NCBI RefSeq assembly: GCF_028583425.1
Contig: NC_072793.1
Span: forward strand, 65,415,028-65,479,027
Length of the DNA: 64,000 bases
Direction of reading: 5' to 3'
Origin: Eublepharis macularius
Taxonomy: Eukaryota > Chordata > Lepidosauria > Squamata > Eublepharidae
Shown here piece after piece: positions 35,735-47,639 of this stretch. Within the stretch, counting starts at the first letter, position 1. Every line of letters starts with the position of its first letter. Under the pieces are notes generated by a model that was given only the letters and a program-made list of their open reading frames with translations, had not been told where the DNA came from and made no database searches. The position numbers were made by a program, and so were the translations under genes.

Positions 35735-35950
35735 TTTATGTCATTTGTACCCTGCCTTTCTACTCAATGGAGACAAAAGCAGTTTACATCCTTCTCCTCT
35801 CCTCTTTTTTTAATCATCACAACAACCCTGTGAGGTAGTTTGGGCTGAGATTATGTGACTGGCCAAGGTCCCCATGGCAGAGTGTGGATTTGAACTCGGG
35901 TCTCCTAAATCCTAGTCTGACATTCTAACCACTACACCACACTGTCTCTC
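35735..35950 (-). mobile_element. tRNA-derived SINE
   Basis: Minus-strand head AGAGACAGTGTGGTGTAGTGG with GAGTTCAAATCC; CCTGTGAGGTAGTTTGGGCT in the body; TTTATTTATG at the tail end. Confidence 0.7.
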
Positions 35951-35979
35951 CCTAATTATATTAAGTTAGGTAGAGAGGG

Positions 35980-36112
35980 ACCATAGCTCAGTGGCTTTGC
36001 ATGCAGAAGGTCTCAGGTTCTACCTTTGGTATCACTAGTTTAAGATAACATCTGTTAAGAAAGACCTTTCTCTGTCTGAGCACCCTAGTCAATCCAAATA
36101 GACTATACTGAC
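35980..36112 (+). mobile_element. Second type of tRNA-derived SINE, plus strand
   Basis: ACCATAGCTCAGTGGCTTTG (A-box region) and CTCAGGTTCTACCTT (B-box region) with the intervening CATGCAGAAGG mark a tRNA-like head. Confidence 0.6.
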
Positions 36113-37779
36113 CTAGAAAAAACAGTAGTTTCTTGTGTTCTTAAAGCATTTTTAGTGGCTGCTCCTTGGTTCTGGAATTCCTCTCTAGCCAAAACCAATT
36201 CACAAGTTGCAAAAGAAAGAGACAGGCATTTTCTGCATGCCTATCACATGTCCACACGTGTGTGATAAGAGAGCCAGAATGGCACAAGAGCCTAGTCTAA
36301 GCTTCCATCTCTATCATGTACTTGCATATCCCCTTCAAACATTGTGTTTAAGCAGTTGGCTTACAGCAGACACTGTGGCAATAGGAAATGAGCCTGAAGG
36401 AAGTTAAAACTCTTAGAAAAAAGAAAATTATAGAAAACCAACAGCCATTTTAGTATAAGCTCTACCTGTATTTTAAGATCAGAATATAGGATAGTGTATA
36501 TTGTGAATAGACCCCATGCATGCAATTTGTGATGCTCCCCACAGGCCAATTTAAAATAGACCACAAGGCTCCGAAAGGCAGTTCCCTGTCTGTTAAAGAC
36601 AACCCAAAACCACAAAGTTGTGTTGACTACAAGTTATGAACATACAAGTAAGTCCCATTGGTTTCAGTGAGACCTCTCTGCATACTTGTGGGCACAGACT
36701 CAACTCTATTTATCTGTCCAACTTCAATAGGTTGCCTAGATTCCTTGCCACAAGTGGATGTCTCAGTATTGATAAGCTCAGAATTGTTTTGGTTTTCTTC
36801 TTTTGTTTGGAGCAACCTTGGCACATTTTTCTCTCTGTGTCCCATATGCACACAAAATAAACACCAGTGTCATTTTTTAAACCAAAAGTACCTGAAGTAT
36901 TTTTTAAGGAACGGATGAGAAATATCTCTCCTATGTCATTGGTTCAGAAATAGATTTGTGTAAGATTTAGTGAGGTTAGGATAGAAATTTAACTATACTC
37001 CTTGAGACGATTTCTCTAGAGTAGTCCCATTTGCTGAAATGTAATTTCTGTCAAATTATAAGCTTGAACCTGGGAATCGCCATCCTTTTCTCTTAGTGCT
37101 GAATGCAGGGGCTCTCCAAACTCTCAGGTATCCTTTCCCCTCAGGAGCTCTGCTCCCTGCAACCCTAACAAGGGCCTTTAGAAAGAGATTGGTCATGTAT
37201 CCAGTTTCAATAGCAATGAATCCAGTTATTTGCATAATTTATTCTTCTTGCAAAATTTTGCAGAAATCTATTAGGGTATGGACCACAGCCATCTCTACTC
37301 ACTGGCCGGCAGCCTACCTGGGGATGGAGGAAGATCTTTCAGCTTCAGAAGCTTTCCTCAAGTAGCTCACCTGTTGAAGGAAGAGCCACCTGAGCTGAAG
37401 GAAGGCTCCTTAGGCTGGAAGAAGGCTTCAAACTTTGCTTAGTGAAACTGAAGGCTACACACCGTCTCTGGCATTAGGACAACCACACAACTGTCAAGCC
37501 TGTGGTAGAGTAAAGGAGATAGTAGAAGGACTTTAAGAACAAATCCATTTGCATCTTTAAACACACACACACACACACACAGACTGTACCCTCTGTTCTT
37601 AAGAATCACACATTTAGCTGGATTTGATATATGAATGAATCTGGTGTTCCTTCGTAGGAAGCAAGTGCGCAAAGGACTGCTTCCTTTTTTATCTACCGTC
37701 GTGAAGACCTGAAGGGTACCGGCTGCTGGTGGGAGAAAGCTGTTCTATACACAGAAGTATTTCCGTTCGGATGAAATCA
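36113..37779. other. Intergenic, no gene seen
   Basis: Short frames only; includes the CA microsatellite. Confidence 0.5.
37560..37581 (+). repeat. (CA)n microsatellite
   Basis: About ten CA units after ATCTTTAA. Confidence 0.9.
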
Positions 37780-38420
37780 AGCTTTGCGTGCGCAGCGCTG
37801 GAAAGACTCTTCCAAGGCTACAAGAGGCCACCGTGTCAAGTTTCCACGACGCATGCCGTCATTTGGCGCTCCTTTGCGCTAATGATTGTATTGTTTTAAT
37901 TCATTCACTTACAGGAAAATTGACACGAGACATTTATATTAAGGAGCTAATGGAGCCACCTAATGACTAATTGATTAGATCCCCGAGTGCGACTCCAGCC
38001 CAGAATGGCCCAGAGGAATTCAGGCAATTACGAGGTTGGCTTGTTTGGGAGCGACTAATCAGCGCGTGGGCGGGGGGAACCTTTTACTGTCTTGATTTAT
38101 GAGACGAGAACATTAAATATATTTGCAGAAGGAGGGGAAGTTTGCAAATCCCGAGCGTTGGCCCTCCGGGAAAAGAGCAAGAAGTTTTTATAAGCAGATC
38201 TAGGGCCAGAAAGAAAATGGGGAGCAAAGAGGGCGGGGAGAATAATCGCTCAGTCAGATGGTAAAAGGGACACACCAAAGACAACCAAGGCGCAGATATT
38301 GAAACAAAAAGCAAGAGGGCCCGCACATTTTGCAAAGCAATTTTAATTAACCGTCTTCTAAATCTGCTTTTGCACCCCGGTAGCAGCAATCTCAAGCTGA
38401 CCCATCAAACTGCCTATCGG
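37780..38420. promoter_or_regulatory. Candidate conserved non-coding element downstream of POU4F3
   Basis: This stretch is unique in the window, with no repeat family and no long frame, and is dense in homeodomain/POU-type motifs: CTAATTGATTAG, GTTTGCAAATC, TTTTAATTAAC, GACTAATCAG. Assignment as an enhancer is inference only. Confidence 0.35.
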
Positions 38421-38617
38421 GCCCGTACCAAGCTTCGGACCTGATGGGAGAATCCGAATAGCATCTTCACTTACAGCAGTGTGTGTACTTGAGCGCGCAG
38501 ATGTGGGGGAGGGCATTCCACTCAGAGGCAAATATCAACTTGTCCTTCCCCAGTTCGTAAATAAGTACAGGAGGGGGGTGGGGGAGAGAAAGAAATTCTT
38601 GCTTTGAGGCCACTCAC

Positions 38618-38799
38618 AAGAAAGAAACTGGTCCAGGAGCACCTTAAAAACCAACTCGTTTTCCAGAGTGTGCGCTTTCGAGTGTCAAAGCTCCCCTAAT
38701 ACTAGTTGGTCTCTAAGGTGCTTCTGCAGCCGAATCTTGCTCTTCTGCTACAGACCGACACAGCTACCCACCTGAGACTATCTTCAAAGAAAGAAACTG
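38618..38799 (+). mobile_element. Palindromic retroelement with 13-bp target duplications
   Basis: AAGAAAGAAACTG is duplicated at 38618-38630 and 38787-38799. The insert of about 156 bp contains inverted arms (GGAGCACCTTAAAAACCAAC and GTTGGTCTCTAAGGTGCTTC) and ends in the family tail (ACCGACACAGCTACCCACCTGA). It lies about 4 kb downstream of POU4F3. Confidence 0.65.
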
Positions 38800-41700
38800 T
38801 TTGTGTGTGTGTATGTGTTTTAAAAAACACCCTGTATGAATTCTTTCCCTTCTCCCTCTCTCACACATAGAAACCTTTCCCAAAAAAGTATCCCTAAGTC
38901 TCTACCGGTGACTTGTAAAACTTTATTAGCAAAAGATGCCAAGGAAAGGGGAAATCCAATACCAAATCACCTGTCAGCACGGTAATACTAGATATAAAAA
39001 AAGAAAGGTATGGACACTCTCTGTCCATCTTTTTCTTGCCTGGGCCTATGGAACCGTTAAGAGGGCTTTGCTGGGTAGAAGTTAAAAGCTACCCCAATGC
39101 AACGCGATGGCCTCCTGCTGCTAGGACCTCCTCTTCTTAACGTTGTGATTCTGATGCCCGAGGGACAGACCCATTGAAGACTACGGCTGGAACACTAAGC
39201 ACACTTTCCCGGAAGCAAATCTCATTGTCGTTAGTTGGGTTTACTTCCGAGTAAATGTGCTTCGGATCACTTATGAAGGGAGGTTGGCCACTAAACAAAA
39301 TCCAGACATAACATTTCTACTGCCCACAGACAAACTCCTTTACATGGATATGCCACACCTTTCTACATATATTAAGAACAATAAGAAACGTAAAATATAC
39401 GGACGACTCCCCACTTTCTTTTCTTTTGTAGCGTCACTTTAAGTTCACTTCATCTTTCTTCGTATCAGTCCCAGGCCTTCCTTCTCAAAAGGCCGCCTAA
39501 GCAGAAGAGCAATATAACTACAAGTTGCACCCGACAACAGTCAATGAGAAACAATCCCTGACTTGATCTTCGAGTCCTCTGCGCCAACCCAAGATCAGGA
39601 GTGATGAGCCTTGCTTTCAAAAACAGGTTCAATGTTACGCATGGCTCTGCGCGGCAGAACCCGTAAGAAGCGGGAGATAAATCAATGCAACCCAACATCT
39701 ACTAATAAATAAAAACTGGAATTCTGAAAAAGAAAGCGTATAAAGAAAAGGTACGGAACCAAGAACAGTATTTGAAAAATCTGGGGGAAAGGAAGGCAGA
39801 CTCTAAAATTGAAAGGTGGGGGACTTTCTAGGGAGCTGTCCAGGTGCTGAAAGGCAGAACGCCAACTTTGAAAAGCAAAACAGTTTCAGCAAAGTAATTC
39901 TGCTGGAGCTTGGAGAAGTTTTTAACTCCTTGGATCACATCCCAAGAAGGAGAGAAAAGATATTCATAAGACATCCGGTTGTTTCAGACGTCTTTTAAAA
40001 CGGAGGATCCCTATTTGCTCCGTATTTAATGTGACTTGTAAAAGAAGTCATTTCATAAAGGAATGCCGTCTAAGTTGTTTATAATAAAAGGAATTTTAAA
40101 AGGAGAGTTTCTCATGTTGATCTCGGGTTGAAAAATTAGCTATTTGGTAAAACAATAACTGGGGGGGGGGAGAGACGCATAGAGAAAGTTACTAGAAGTA
40201 ACACAATACCATCTTGGACTGGACACGCAGCCTATGTACTGAAGAAAAGGTTATTTTAAAAAAACAACAGGTGAGGTTAACAGAAATGTGGTTGAGAAAA
40301 ATCTTTAAATATATCTTACCTGGATTTTTAAAAAACTAAGCCATTGAAGAGTATTTCTTCAATTCCTAGCAGCCAGTGGAGAAAGGATGCAGGCAGAGTT
40401 GCTTTCTGTTCTTTTTATACCACGTTATCCAATTAATATTGCATCAACCTTATTTTAAAATTTCAGAACCCACAATATAATGTAATGACATAAGGGCATT
40501 TATTATTAAAGGACATTTGAAAGGGGGGGATCACTGGGGCTTAATGCAAAACAAGATACAACCAGAACGTATGAGAAATGTTATAGTTCTAATTTCTTAT
40601 GATTCCTTTCACAAACTCAAAAGTCTGACTTTTAAAAGGTGAGAGTAGTCTCTACTCTGAATTTTGTTGCCGAATGTTCAACTGAAAGGAAGACGAGGAG
40701 TTCGGAAGATCAATGGGCTTCGATCATTAATTTTTAATCGTTTAAGGTGCTTCTGGGATTCATAAATAAAAGCCCTCTTTTCCTTTTTAAACAGAATTCC
40801 AGATGAACCTTGGATAGCGTTGTTTCTAATGCTTTGGTTTCCTTAATGAAACTTCAGAGAATGAAGTTCTATCAGCGTCGACATGAGAAAAACTTAGCTA
40901 AACTTTTTAAACAGGAAAGTCGGCTTGGCTTTTTATGAACAGAGGTATGATTTGCACGATTATTTCTAACCGCTTCTTCCATAAGAAGTCTTAAGGATCT
41001 GGCAAAGGTTATTCTACATTTCTTCTCTTGAGCGACAGAGCTTTGATCTTCCAATATAAAACCGCGCACACGGCTACAGTGGTAAGCAACACACACACAC
41101 GCACACTGTGGCATGAAGATTTGCCTGGAAGAAGCTCTGAATCGAACTTAGCTGTAATAAATATAAGGTAAGGAATATATAAATAGTGAGTAAAACAGAA
41201 TGGTTTGCTCACTAAACCGACTTCAATGTAGACCCTGCGCATAGAGAAAATAGTATTTTGAAGTTTCTCTGAAGTACAAATCTTCCTTCCCTCATATTTC
41301 ACAGATTTTTCAAAGTAACCCCCAACTCCAAACAGAGGGGGTGGAGGTGTGGGAAGAGAGAAAACTTTCATTCGTGTTGAAAAATAAAGCATTTTATTTG
41401 AGAAGTTTCAGAATTAATTTCCGGCAGGTAGGTGAGATAGGTAGACACGGCAAACAGACCAGTCGGCTATAGCAGATCGCGCAGGCGCACCGAACTATCG
41501 GGCGAAATGCGAAGCATTGGGTGGGAGAGCGGCGAACTTACTGCAAATGCCGAATCACGATATTTGAAAAGAAGAAGCCTTTTACTGTAGCTAGTGTAGA
41601 GACAGCTTTAATATTTAAAAAACGGACAGAGACAGAGACTTTATTTAAATGATTCCTCTCTTGTGACTGCCTTCACTTGGATACAAGGCTATACATGTCG

Positions 41701-42665
41701 TCGGTAGACAAAAGTTCAGCCGTCCAGTACAAACTCTCTCATTACAGAAAGCTCCTCTTTGCTCCTGGTTAATGAAATCAGCGGAAAGCCTAGCACATCG
41801 CATTTCCTTTTCTAGACCGAGCTGCCTGGGTGTTAATCTGATTTACTGAAACCAGTGACAGTTTTGCAGCTGGACGGTGGGGAAGGACAGTACATCTAGG
41901 AGATGCGAGCTCTCACCTCGTGGAGGTCAACGGCTCGGGACGGTATAAGTACTCAGAGCGCTTTTTCCCGCGAACTGAATGGTGAATTTTAAATAGACGC
42001 CTTTTCCCCTACCCCCCAAGAAAAAAAGACTTGCTTCGGAGATAATCAGATGTCTGAAGAAAAATCCGACGGCCAGCCCGGGTACTTCGCCGCGTTAAAA
42101 ATATAGCTCTTCCCCCCTCCCCCCCTTAGGAAAGCATCAAAGTATAAAAAGGATCTACAGCTCTCGGACAGCATGCAATTGGCCAGGCAAGGAAAAAGCA
42201 GCTGAGCAACGAAACCTTCGTAAAACTCGACTCAAACTAGGATAATGGATTTTCTGAAAATAGCCTTTTTAATATAAGTCCCACATCTAAAAAAAAAATG
42301 GTTCATCCTCTCTTGGGGTCCATCTCCCCTCCACACCACGTCTCTCCTTGAATTTCTTATTGCGTTTTTAATTTTTTTTTAAAAAAAACAGTCTCTCTCT
42401 CAAGTTTCCCCTCTTCCAGCCAAAGTGACAAGCGTCATACACTCTAGTGCACAAGAAGACACACAATCTAGTGGACCGTGACTCCGAAGGATGCAACCGG
42501 GGCGGGAGGGGCGCCTGACTTCGCCTTCAGCCGAGAACGGCGGGGAAGCGCAACCGAGGGCGGGAGGGGAGCCTTCGAGGAGCAACGGCTCGGCTGCCTG
42601 GGCGGGCGGTCCTTGCAGAGAGACGCATCCCTGCGGTTCGGTTGGGGTCTGGAGGCCGCTGCGGC
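38800..42665. other. POU4F3 3' flank, low repeat content
   Basis: Unique-looking sequence, mostly AT-rich. It should hold the 3' UTR at its right end. Minus-strand poly(A) candidates are ATTAAA at about 42265 and 42368, and AATAAA at 41393-41398. No other coding exon was recognised. Confidence 0.45.
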
Positions 42666-44017
42666 TCAGTGCACGGCCGAGTACTTCATGCGCTTCTGTT
42701 TCTGTCTCTGGTTGCAGAACCAGACCCGCACGACGTTCTTTTTGAGGTCCAGTTTCTCGGCGATGGCGGCGATCTTCTCGGAGGAGGGCCGCGGCTGGAT
42801 GGCGAAGTAGGCCTCCAACGAGCGCTTCTCCGGCGCCGCGATCGAGGTCCGCTTGCGCTTGCGCTCGGCGCCGTTGAAGAGCTCGGGCTTGGCGTTCTTC
42901 TCCCGGTAGGCGGCTTCCGCCTCCTCCAGCCAGGCTTGCAGGACGGGCTTGAGGGCGATCATGTTGTTGTGCGACAGCGTGAGCGACTCGAACCTGCAGA
43001 TGGTGCTCTGGCTCAGCGAGCCCACGCCGGGGATCTTGAGGTTGGCCAGCGCCGCGCCCACGTCCGCCTGGGTGACGCCAAGCTTGATCCGCCGCTGCTT
43101 GAAACGCTCGGCGAAGGCCTCCAGCTCCCGCGGGTCCGACTCCACGTCGCTGAGGCACGCCAGGCCGTTGTGCGCCGCCGAGACCTGGACGGCCGCAGAA
43201 GGGGGCGGCGGCGGCGGCGGCGGCGGGTGGCCCATGCTGGCCATGGCCTGGTGCAGGTGGCCCATGGCGGCGCCCAGGTGGGGGTGGGCGTGCGGGTGCA
43301 GCGGGGCTGCCATGACGGCGCCGTGCTCGGGGCCCCCCATCAGCGCGGGCGAGAGGTGGTCCAGGAGGTCGCCGTCGAGGCCTTGGTGCGCCACGGCGTG
43401 ATGGTGGTGGTGGTGGTGGTGGTGGTGGTGAGCGGGGGCCGAGATGGGCACGGTGGGCGAGGAGGTCGACGTGCACGGGACGCTGCTCATGGTATGGTAA
43501 GTGGCGTCTGGCTTGAAAGGGTGGCTCTTGCCGTGGGAGACCAGGTCCACAGCCGCCAGAGCTTCAGCCCGGGCCAGCAGACTCTCATCAAAGCTTCCAA
43601 ATATATTGCCCTGGAGCTGCAAGCAAGAACGCGCAGAGCGGAGTCAGTGGGGAATACTGTCAAGTCAGGATTCAAACACATTTTCTCTCTCCCTCTCCCC
43701 CGCTCGAGCACAGAGAGTCTTCCTCAAAGCTTAGGTCATAAAAATTAATATGAAGGCAGGAGAGGCTTTGCTTGAATAGACATGTGGATCGAGGGGGGGG
43801 GGGGGAAGACGCGATTGTTCTGTGACATGAAAAAAACATTAAGCCGGGGCCTGTCAAAAATGTGCCTTAAAGCAGTAATTATGCTTCATCTACATACCTG
43901 CGGGGCTGGGAGGCACACGCGGCGCATCGCCTCCGAGCTGGAGTGCAGGCTGGAATACTTGGCTTCCTGCAGGGCAGGGTGCATGCCGAACGGCTGCTTG
44001 GCGTTCATGCCCATCAT
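42666..44017 (-). CDS. POU4F3: POU domain class 4 transcription factor 3 (Brn-3c), two exons
   Basis: Exon 1 coding is 44017-43898 (40 codons, beginning with two consecutive ATGs and ending APQ before a GTATGT donor). Exon 2 is 43616-42666 (316 codons plus TGA, after a TTGCTTGCAG acceptor). The joined protein is 356 residues; human POU4F3 is 338, the excess lying in homopolymer tracts. Visible parts: POU-IV box around residues 47-59 (GSFDESLLARAEA), 11-His tract 103-113, 9-Pro tract 171-179, POU-specific domain about 201-278, and homeodomain about 293-352 with the WFCNQRQ recognition helix. The exon 1 start resembling POU4F3, the CLPAPQ-LQGNIFGSF junction and the KYSAVH terminus distinguish it from POU4F1 and POU4F2. 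In vertebrates this nuclear factor is needed for terminal differentiation and survival of inner-ear hair cells. No broken codon was seen. A possible 3' poly(A) signal (AATAAA on the minus strand) lies at 41393-41398, about 1.27 kb past the stop; this is weak. Confidence 0.97.
43617..43897 (-). other. POU4F3: POU4F3 intron (281 bp)
   Basis: The donor reads CAG|GTATGT and the acceptor TTGCTTGCAG|CTC on the minus strand. The intron is phase 0 and very short, as expected for the single intron of class 4 POU genes. It contains a poly-G run on the plus strand near 43792-43805. Confidence 0.92.
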
Positions 44018-44420
44018 CTTGGCGCACCTTGCAGGTAGGCAGCCCCTGACATCGAGTCAGGGCTGGATCTCTGGCTGGCGACTGTCAAAGTGAGCTATTT
44101 TCAATGACAAAGCTTTCCTCTCCCCTCCCCCCCCCCCCCGCCGCCCGTTTCCACCTCGGTTTCTTCACTCATCTTACAAGCAGCCTGCCTGTGATGGGAC
44201 CAGCACCCTGTGCGCAGGCGTGCATGGACTGGCGAGAGGAAAGGGAAAATGAGCCCCAGGGATGGGAACCGCGCGGCGGAGGGGACTGACTGTCCCGCCG
44301 GAGAAGCAGGCGAAGCTTCTGCCAAGCTCAGGCGAAGGAGGCCGCCCTGCCCGCCCAGCCGGGTGGGAAAGTTCCTAGCCTGGCGTCCAGAGCCTCAGCC
44401 CAAATAACCCTCTTTCCTGG

Positions 44421-46440
44421 AATAAATTAGCAACTGTCCCAAGGCGGTGACCTGAGCTCCGTTGCGGTTTTTTTCGCTTCCCATTTGCAACAGTGTTCAG
44501 TGTAACTGACCAGAGGGAAACTGATATGTCTTTTATTGGTCCGGCTCTTGGTTTAGAATGGTGGCGATCATTTCTAGCGCCATCAGCGCTACAGAAAAGA
44601 ACCAAATGTTTTTTTTTTAAGGAAAGGGCTCACAGTAGAAACTGACAGATCGACCTGTTGGATCATGACAAAGTTCGCAAACAGTTCAGGATAAATTCCC
44701 TCCCCATTTGATTGCAAACTCGCCTAAATCCAAATTAATAGACTCTGACCCCCCCCCCCCCTGGATTCTCTGACCCTTGGGTTTCAGTGGAAGTCGGTTT
44801 CACGACAGGTGATTAGGATCGGAACGAATCCCTTCTAATCGATCCCATGTCCTCCACAAAATGAAATGGGGCCAGGGTTTGGTGTTAAATGATTTTGTAT
44901 TTTTGGCTAACCCTCTGGCTATCCGATTTGTTTTAAGAAGAAAGGCGTTAGGTTTCTCGTTGGTGCTGCTTCGAACTTTAAAACGCATACATTCTGGAAG
45001 GCAAATCCAATTGCTCTGGGCTCAGCTTTGGAACTCTTTAGGTTCCATGAATGTTCACACAAGAAATGATCTCATGGTTAGATAAATTCAGGTGGGTAGT
45101 CGTGTTGGTCTGCAGCAGAACCACGAGATTCGAGTCCAGCAGCACCTTGAAGAACCAACAGAGTTTTTAGCGCATAAGCCTCGGAGAGTCAAAGCTCCCT
45201 TCGTCAGATACTTTGTCGGTCTTCAAGATGCTACTGAACTCGAATCTAGTTAGATAAAGTGGCTGTTCACGAACACGGAAATGGAGAAGTCTCCTGAGAA
45301 CATAAGGAAGAAAATTAGGTCCCGGGGATGAGGAACAAGGACCGCGAACTGAAAACGAGCTTACGGAGACATAAAGGGAGAGGTCGCATACCAGCTATCT
45401 TAACGCAGGGGACCCAGCAAAACACTCATGTGAACAGAGGAAGTGAGTTGGTGGGATTAATTTAGGACTTTTTGTTCCCCTACCTTCTTCCGCAGCTGGT
45501 CAAGATACTTTGGTTCCCTGGACCAAACTCCCAGGGTTTTTTAAAGTGACCAGACTCTTGGGGGGGGGGGGGGATTGGAAGGAACCTCGATTATGAGGAG
45601 GGGGCTCGTAAGTCTCCCTTGAGCCCTTCTCTTGATCGAAAACGGCCTCAGGGAGCGCTATTTACCCCTTTGAGAAAATGCAGCGCATTCGCTTGGGTGG
45701 GTTATTCAGATTTGTGGAGCTGGACGGGACAACGCCAGGATTCCTTCCGATCAATGCTTTCCAGCCAACTCTTTCCCTGGACTGGCTGGCTGCGCCATCC
45801 TAAGCATCTCATATCTGAAGAAGGGAGCTCTAACGGTTTCCCTCCTAGAACGAGCGCCAACCTAAGCACAGCCCGCGTCCTTCTAAGCGCATTGGCTTCA
45901 GCAGAACACCGCAACTCTGCTTAGAATAGCGCAGAGGAAAGGCCGAGAGCAGCAAAGCGCCGCCAGATCAGAGCCCGTCACCGCGGCTGGTTGCGAGCAA
46001 GCGGCCCTCGATTCCCGGCAGCGCCCAGCCCTGTCAGCCGGGGCCATTCATTCCCTCGGTACTGCAGGCAGGCTGTTTCGGGCAGGCAGCTCCGCGCACT
46101 CCTGGGGAGTCTCAGGGGTTTCTCTGAAAGAGCGCCTCCGTCCCTTTCTCGCAAAGCTCCTGCTCAGTTCGGGGTTGCTGCTCGGCTTCCCTTGACTTCT
46201 CTTTCCCTTCATGCCCATTTCAATAGGCTCTGTCCAAACGCCCAAGCGCAGGGAAGCCCAAGAGACGACCCCAATAACGGAGGCGCAAGCAGGCCGAGCA
46301 GCCGTCTGTTCGCAGTCCAGGTGGGCAATCATGGCGGAGAGCGCAGCAAAGCCAAGAAACCGCAAACGGCTGGGTGGTGGGGTGGGAATACCATGCACAG
46401 TTGGTTGTGCAGAAAAGGTTCTTGCAGTTAGGCACTCAAA
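44421..46440. other. POU4F3 5' flank
   Basis: Apart from the palindromic retroelement at 45077-45258 this is unique-looking. A reverse CCAAT (ATTGG) occurs at about 44535-44539. 45900-46200 is again GC-rich. No exon recognised. Confidence 0.45.
45077..45258 (-). mobile_element. Palindromic retroelement with 10-bp target duplications, minus orientation
   Basis: GTTAGATAAA is duplicated at 45077-45086 and 45249-45258. The family tail is at the left (TTCAGGTGGGTAGTCGTG), so the unit is reversed. On the minus strand it contains CTGACGA and a GGGAG/CTCTC stem, but the GAAA is decayed to GAGG. It lies about 1.1 kb upstream of the POU4F3 start codon. Confidence 0.65.
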
Positions 46441-46735
46441 GGCCGTTTCCACATGCTGTTAAAGAGACGGTCTACTTACTGAAGGCTGGTGTTTTCCCCA
46501 CAGATTCCAGATGCCTCCGATTTCAAAGCGGAAGCAGGCTGTTTGTCTTGCGTCTAATCAGCGTCTTTTCTGAGACCGGGATTTCCCGCTCTTTCCATGC
46601 GGGGGTCAAGGACGCTGATTAGAGCAAGACAAACTGCCTGCTTCTGCTTTGAAATCGGAGGCATCTGGAATCTGTGAAAAAAAACGCCAGCGTTCAGTAA
46701 GTAGACCATCTCTTTAACAGCATGTGGAAACGGCC
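46441..46735. mobile_element. Long foldback element (two arms of about 125 bp)
   Basis: The left arm (GGCCGTTTCCACATGCTGTT to AATCAGCGTC, 46441-46565) is repeated in inverse at about 46610-46735 with about 8-10 differences. The loop is only about 45 bp, so the single strand would form a very stable hairpin. No coding capacity and no clear target duplication. Confidence 0.75.
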
Positions 46736-47639
46736 AATCACTGGCATATAATCCGGATTGACTACGGGAGGCCACAGGATCAAATCCTTCACCTTAAAAG
46801 GCAGACTCTTAATCCCTCAATTGCTGAACCGGAGACCCCTGAAAGGAGTGGAGGCAGCACCTTTTACGCGCTACCTGTCACCCACTTGGCGGTGGATGGA
46901 TGGGAATCTGCCCTCCCCCCTCCATTCCCTTCGAAGACTGGCCTTGTCTTAAAATGTGTTGCGGGCCGGGTGTAGGTTGCCTCGTACTCCTTCCACAAAG
47001 GAGTACAAATTATAACCCTGTATTCCGCAGAGGAATCCTGTGAATGAATACAGAAGAAACAGTGGAGGCGACAGCTTTTGGCTTGAGGAGGATGCACGCC
47101 TTTCAGTTACGCAAACTTTTTCTTCAGTCCAAAGAATGCCGTGTGACCCCCCCCCCCCCCCAACTGTGCACATGTTCCCGTCAGCTAATAGAGGCGGTTC
47201 CGTTTAAAACGCTGGAGCTGCAGCTAATACACCGTTAATCAGAGGGCCGTTTGCAGTGACCACAGATTTCTCTTTTTCCTGCAGTGGTTTTGGGGCCATA
47301 CAAACTGAAATGAAATGAATAGCATATTTGTATTGAACCAGTTTACCAGCTTCCACGTGCAAATTCTTGCTCCGATTTAGTCTTGATTAAAAAAAAACCC
47401 TAGCGTCCACCATGCTACTCCATGTCTCTGATGAGGTGTCCAGCAAAAACAGCATATGTCAAGGCAAGTTTTTTAAAACTTTGCTAGACCCAAGCTTGCT
47501 GGTTTCCTGGGGAACAACTTGCTTGTGACAGTATCCCAAACAAAAGGACCTACAAAACATTTAGGAGCGTCCTGCTGCCTCTCTTATCACTTGTAGAATT
47601 CTCTTTGGATATGCTTTTTAAAAAAAAATAGAAAAATCT
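46736..47639. other. Intergenic, no gene seen
   Basis: Poly-C run at 47147-47160; short frames only. Confidence 0.5.

Larger units (their letters stand above)
42480..44420. promoter_or_regulatory. CpG-island-like domain over POU4F3
   Basis: GC content and CpG density rise sharply over both exons and about 400 bp upstream of the start codon compared with the AT-rich flanks. CpG-island promoters are usual for developmental transcription factor genes. I see no convincing TATA box in the 400 bp upstream of the start codon on the minus strand, so the transcription start is not placed. Confidence 0.6.

Noticed and set aside
42400..43748. Two other long frames over POU4F3 (a 358-codon frame on the minus strand and a 368-codon frame on the plus strand)
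   Set aside because: They are low-complexity Arg/Pro/Gly-rich shadows of the GC-rich POU4F3 exon; the POU domain frame is unmistakable.
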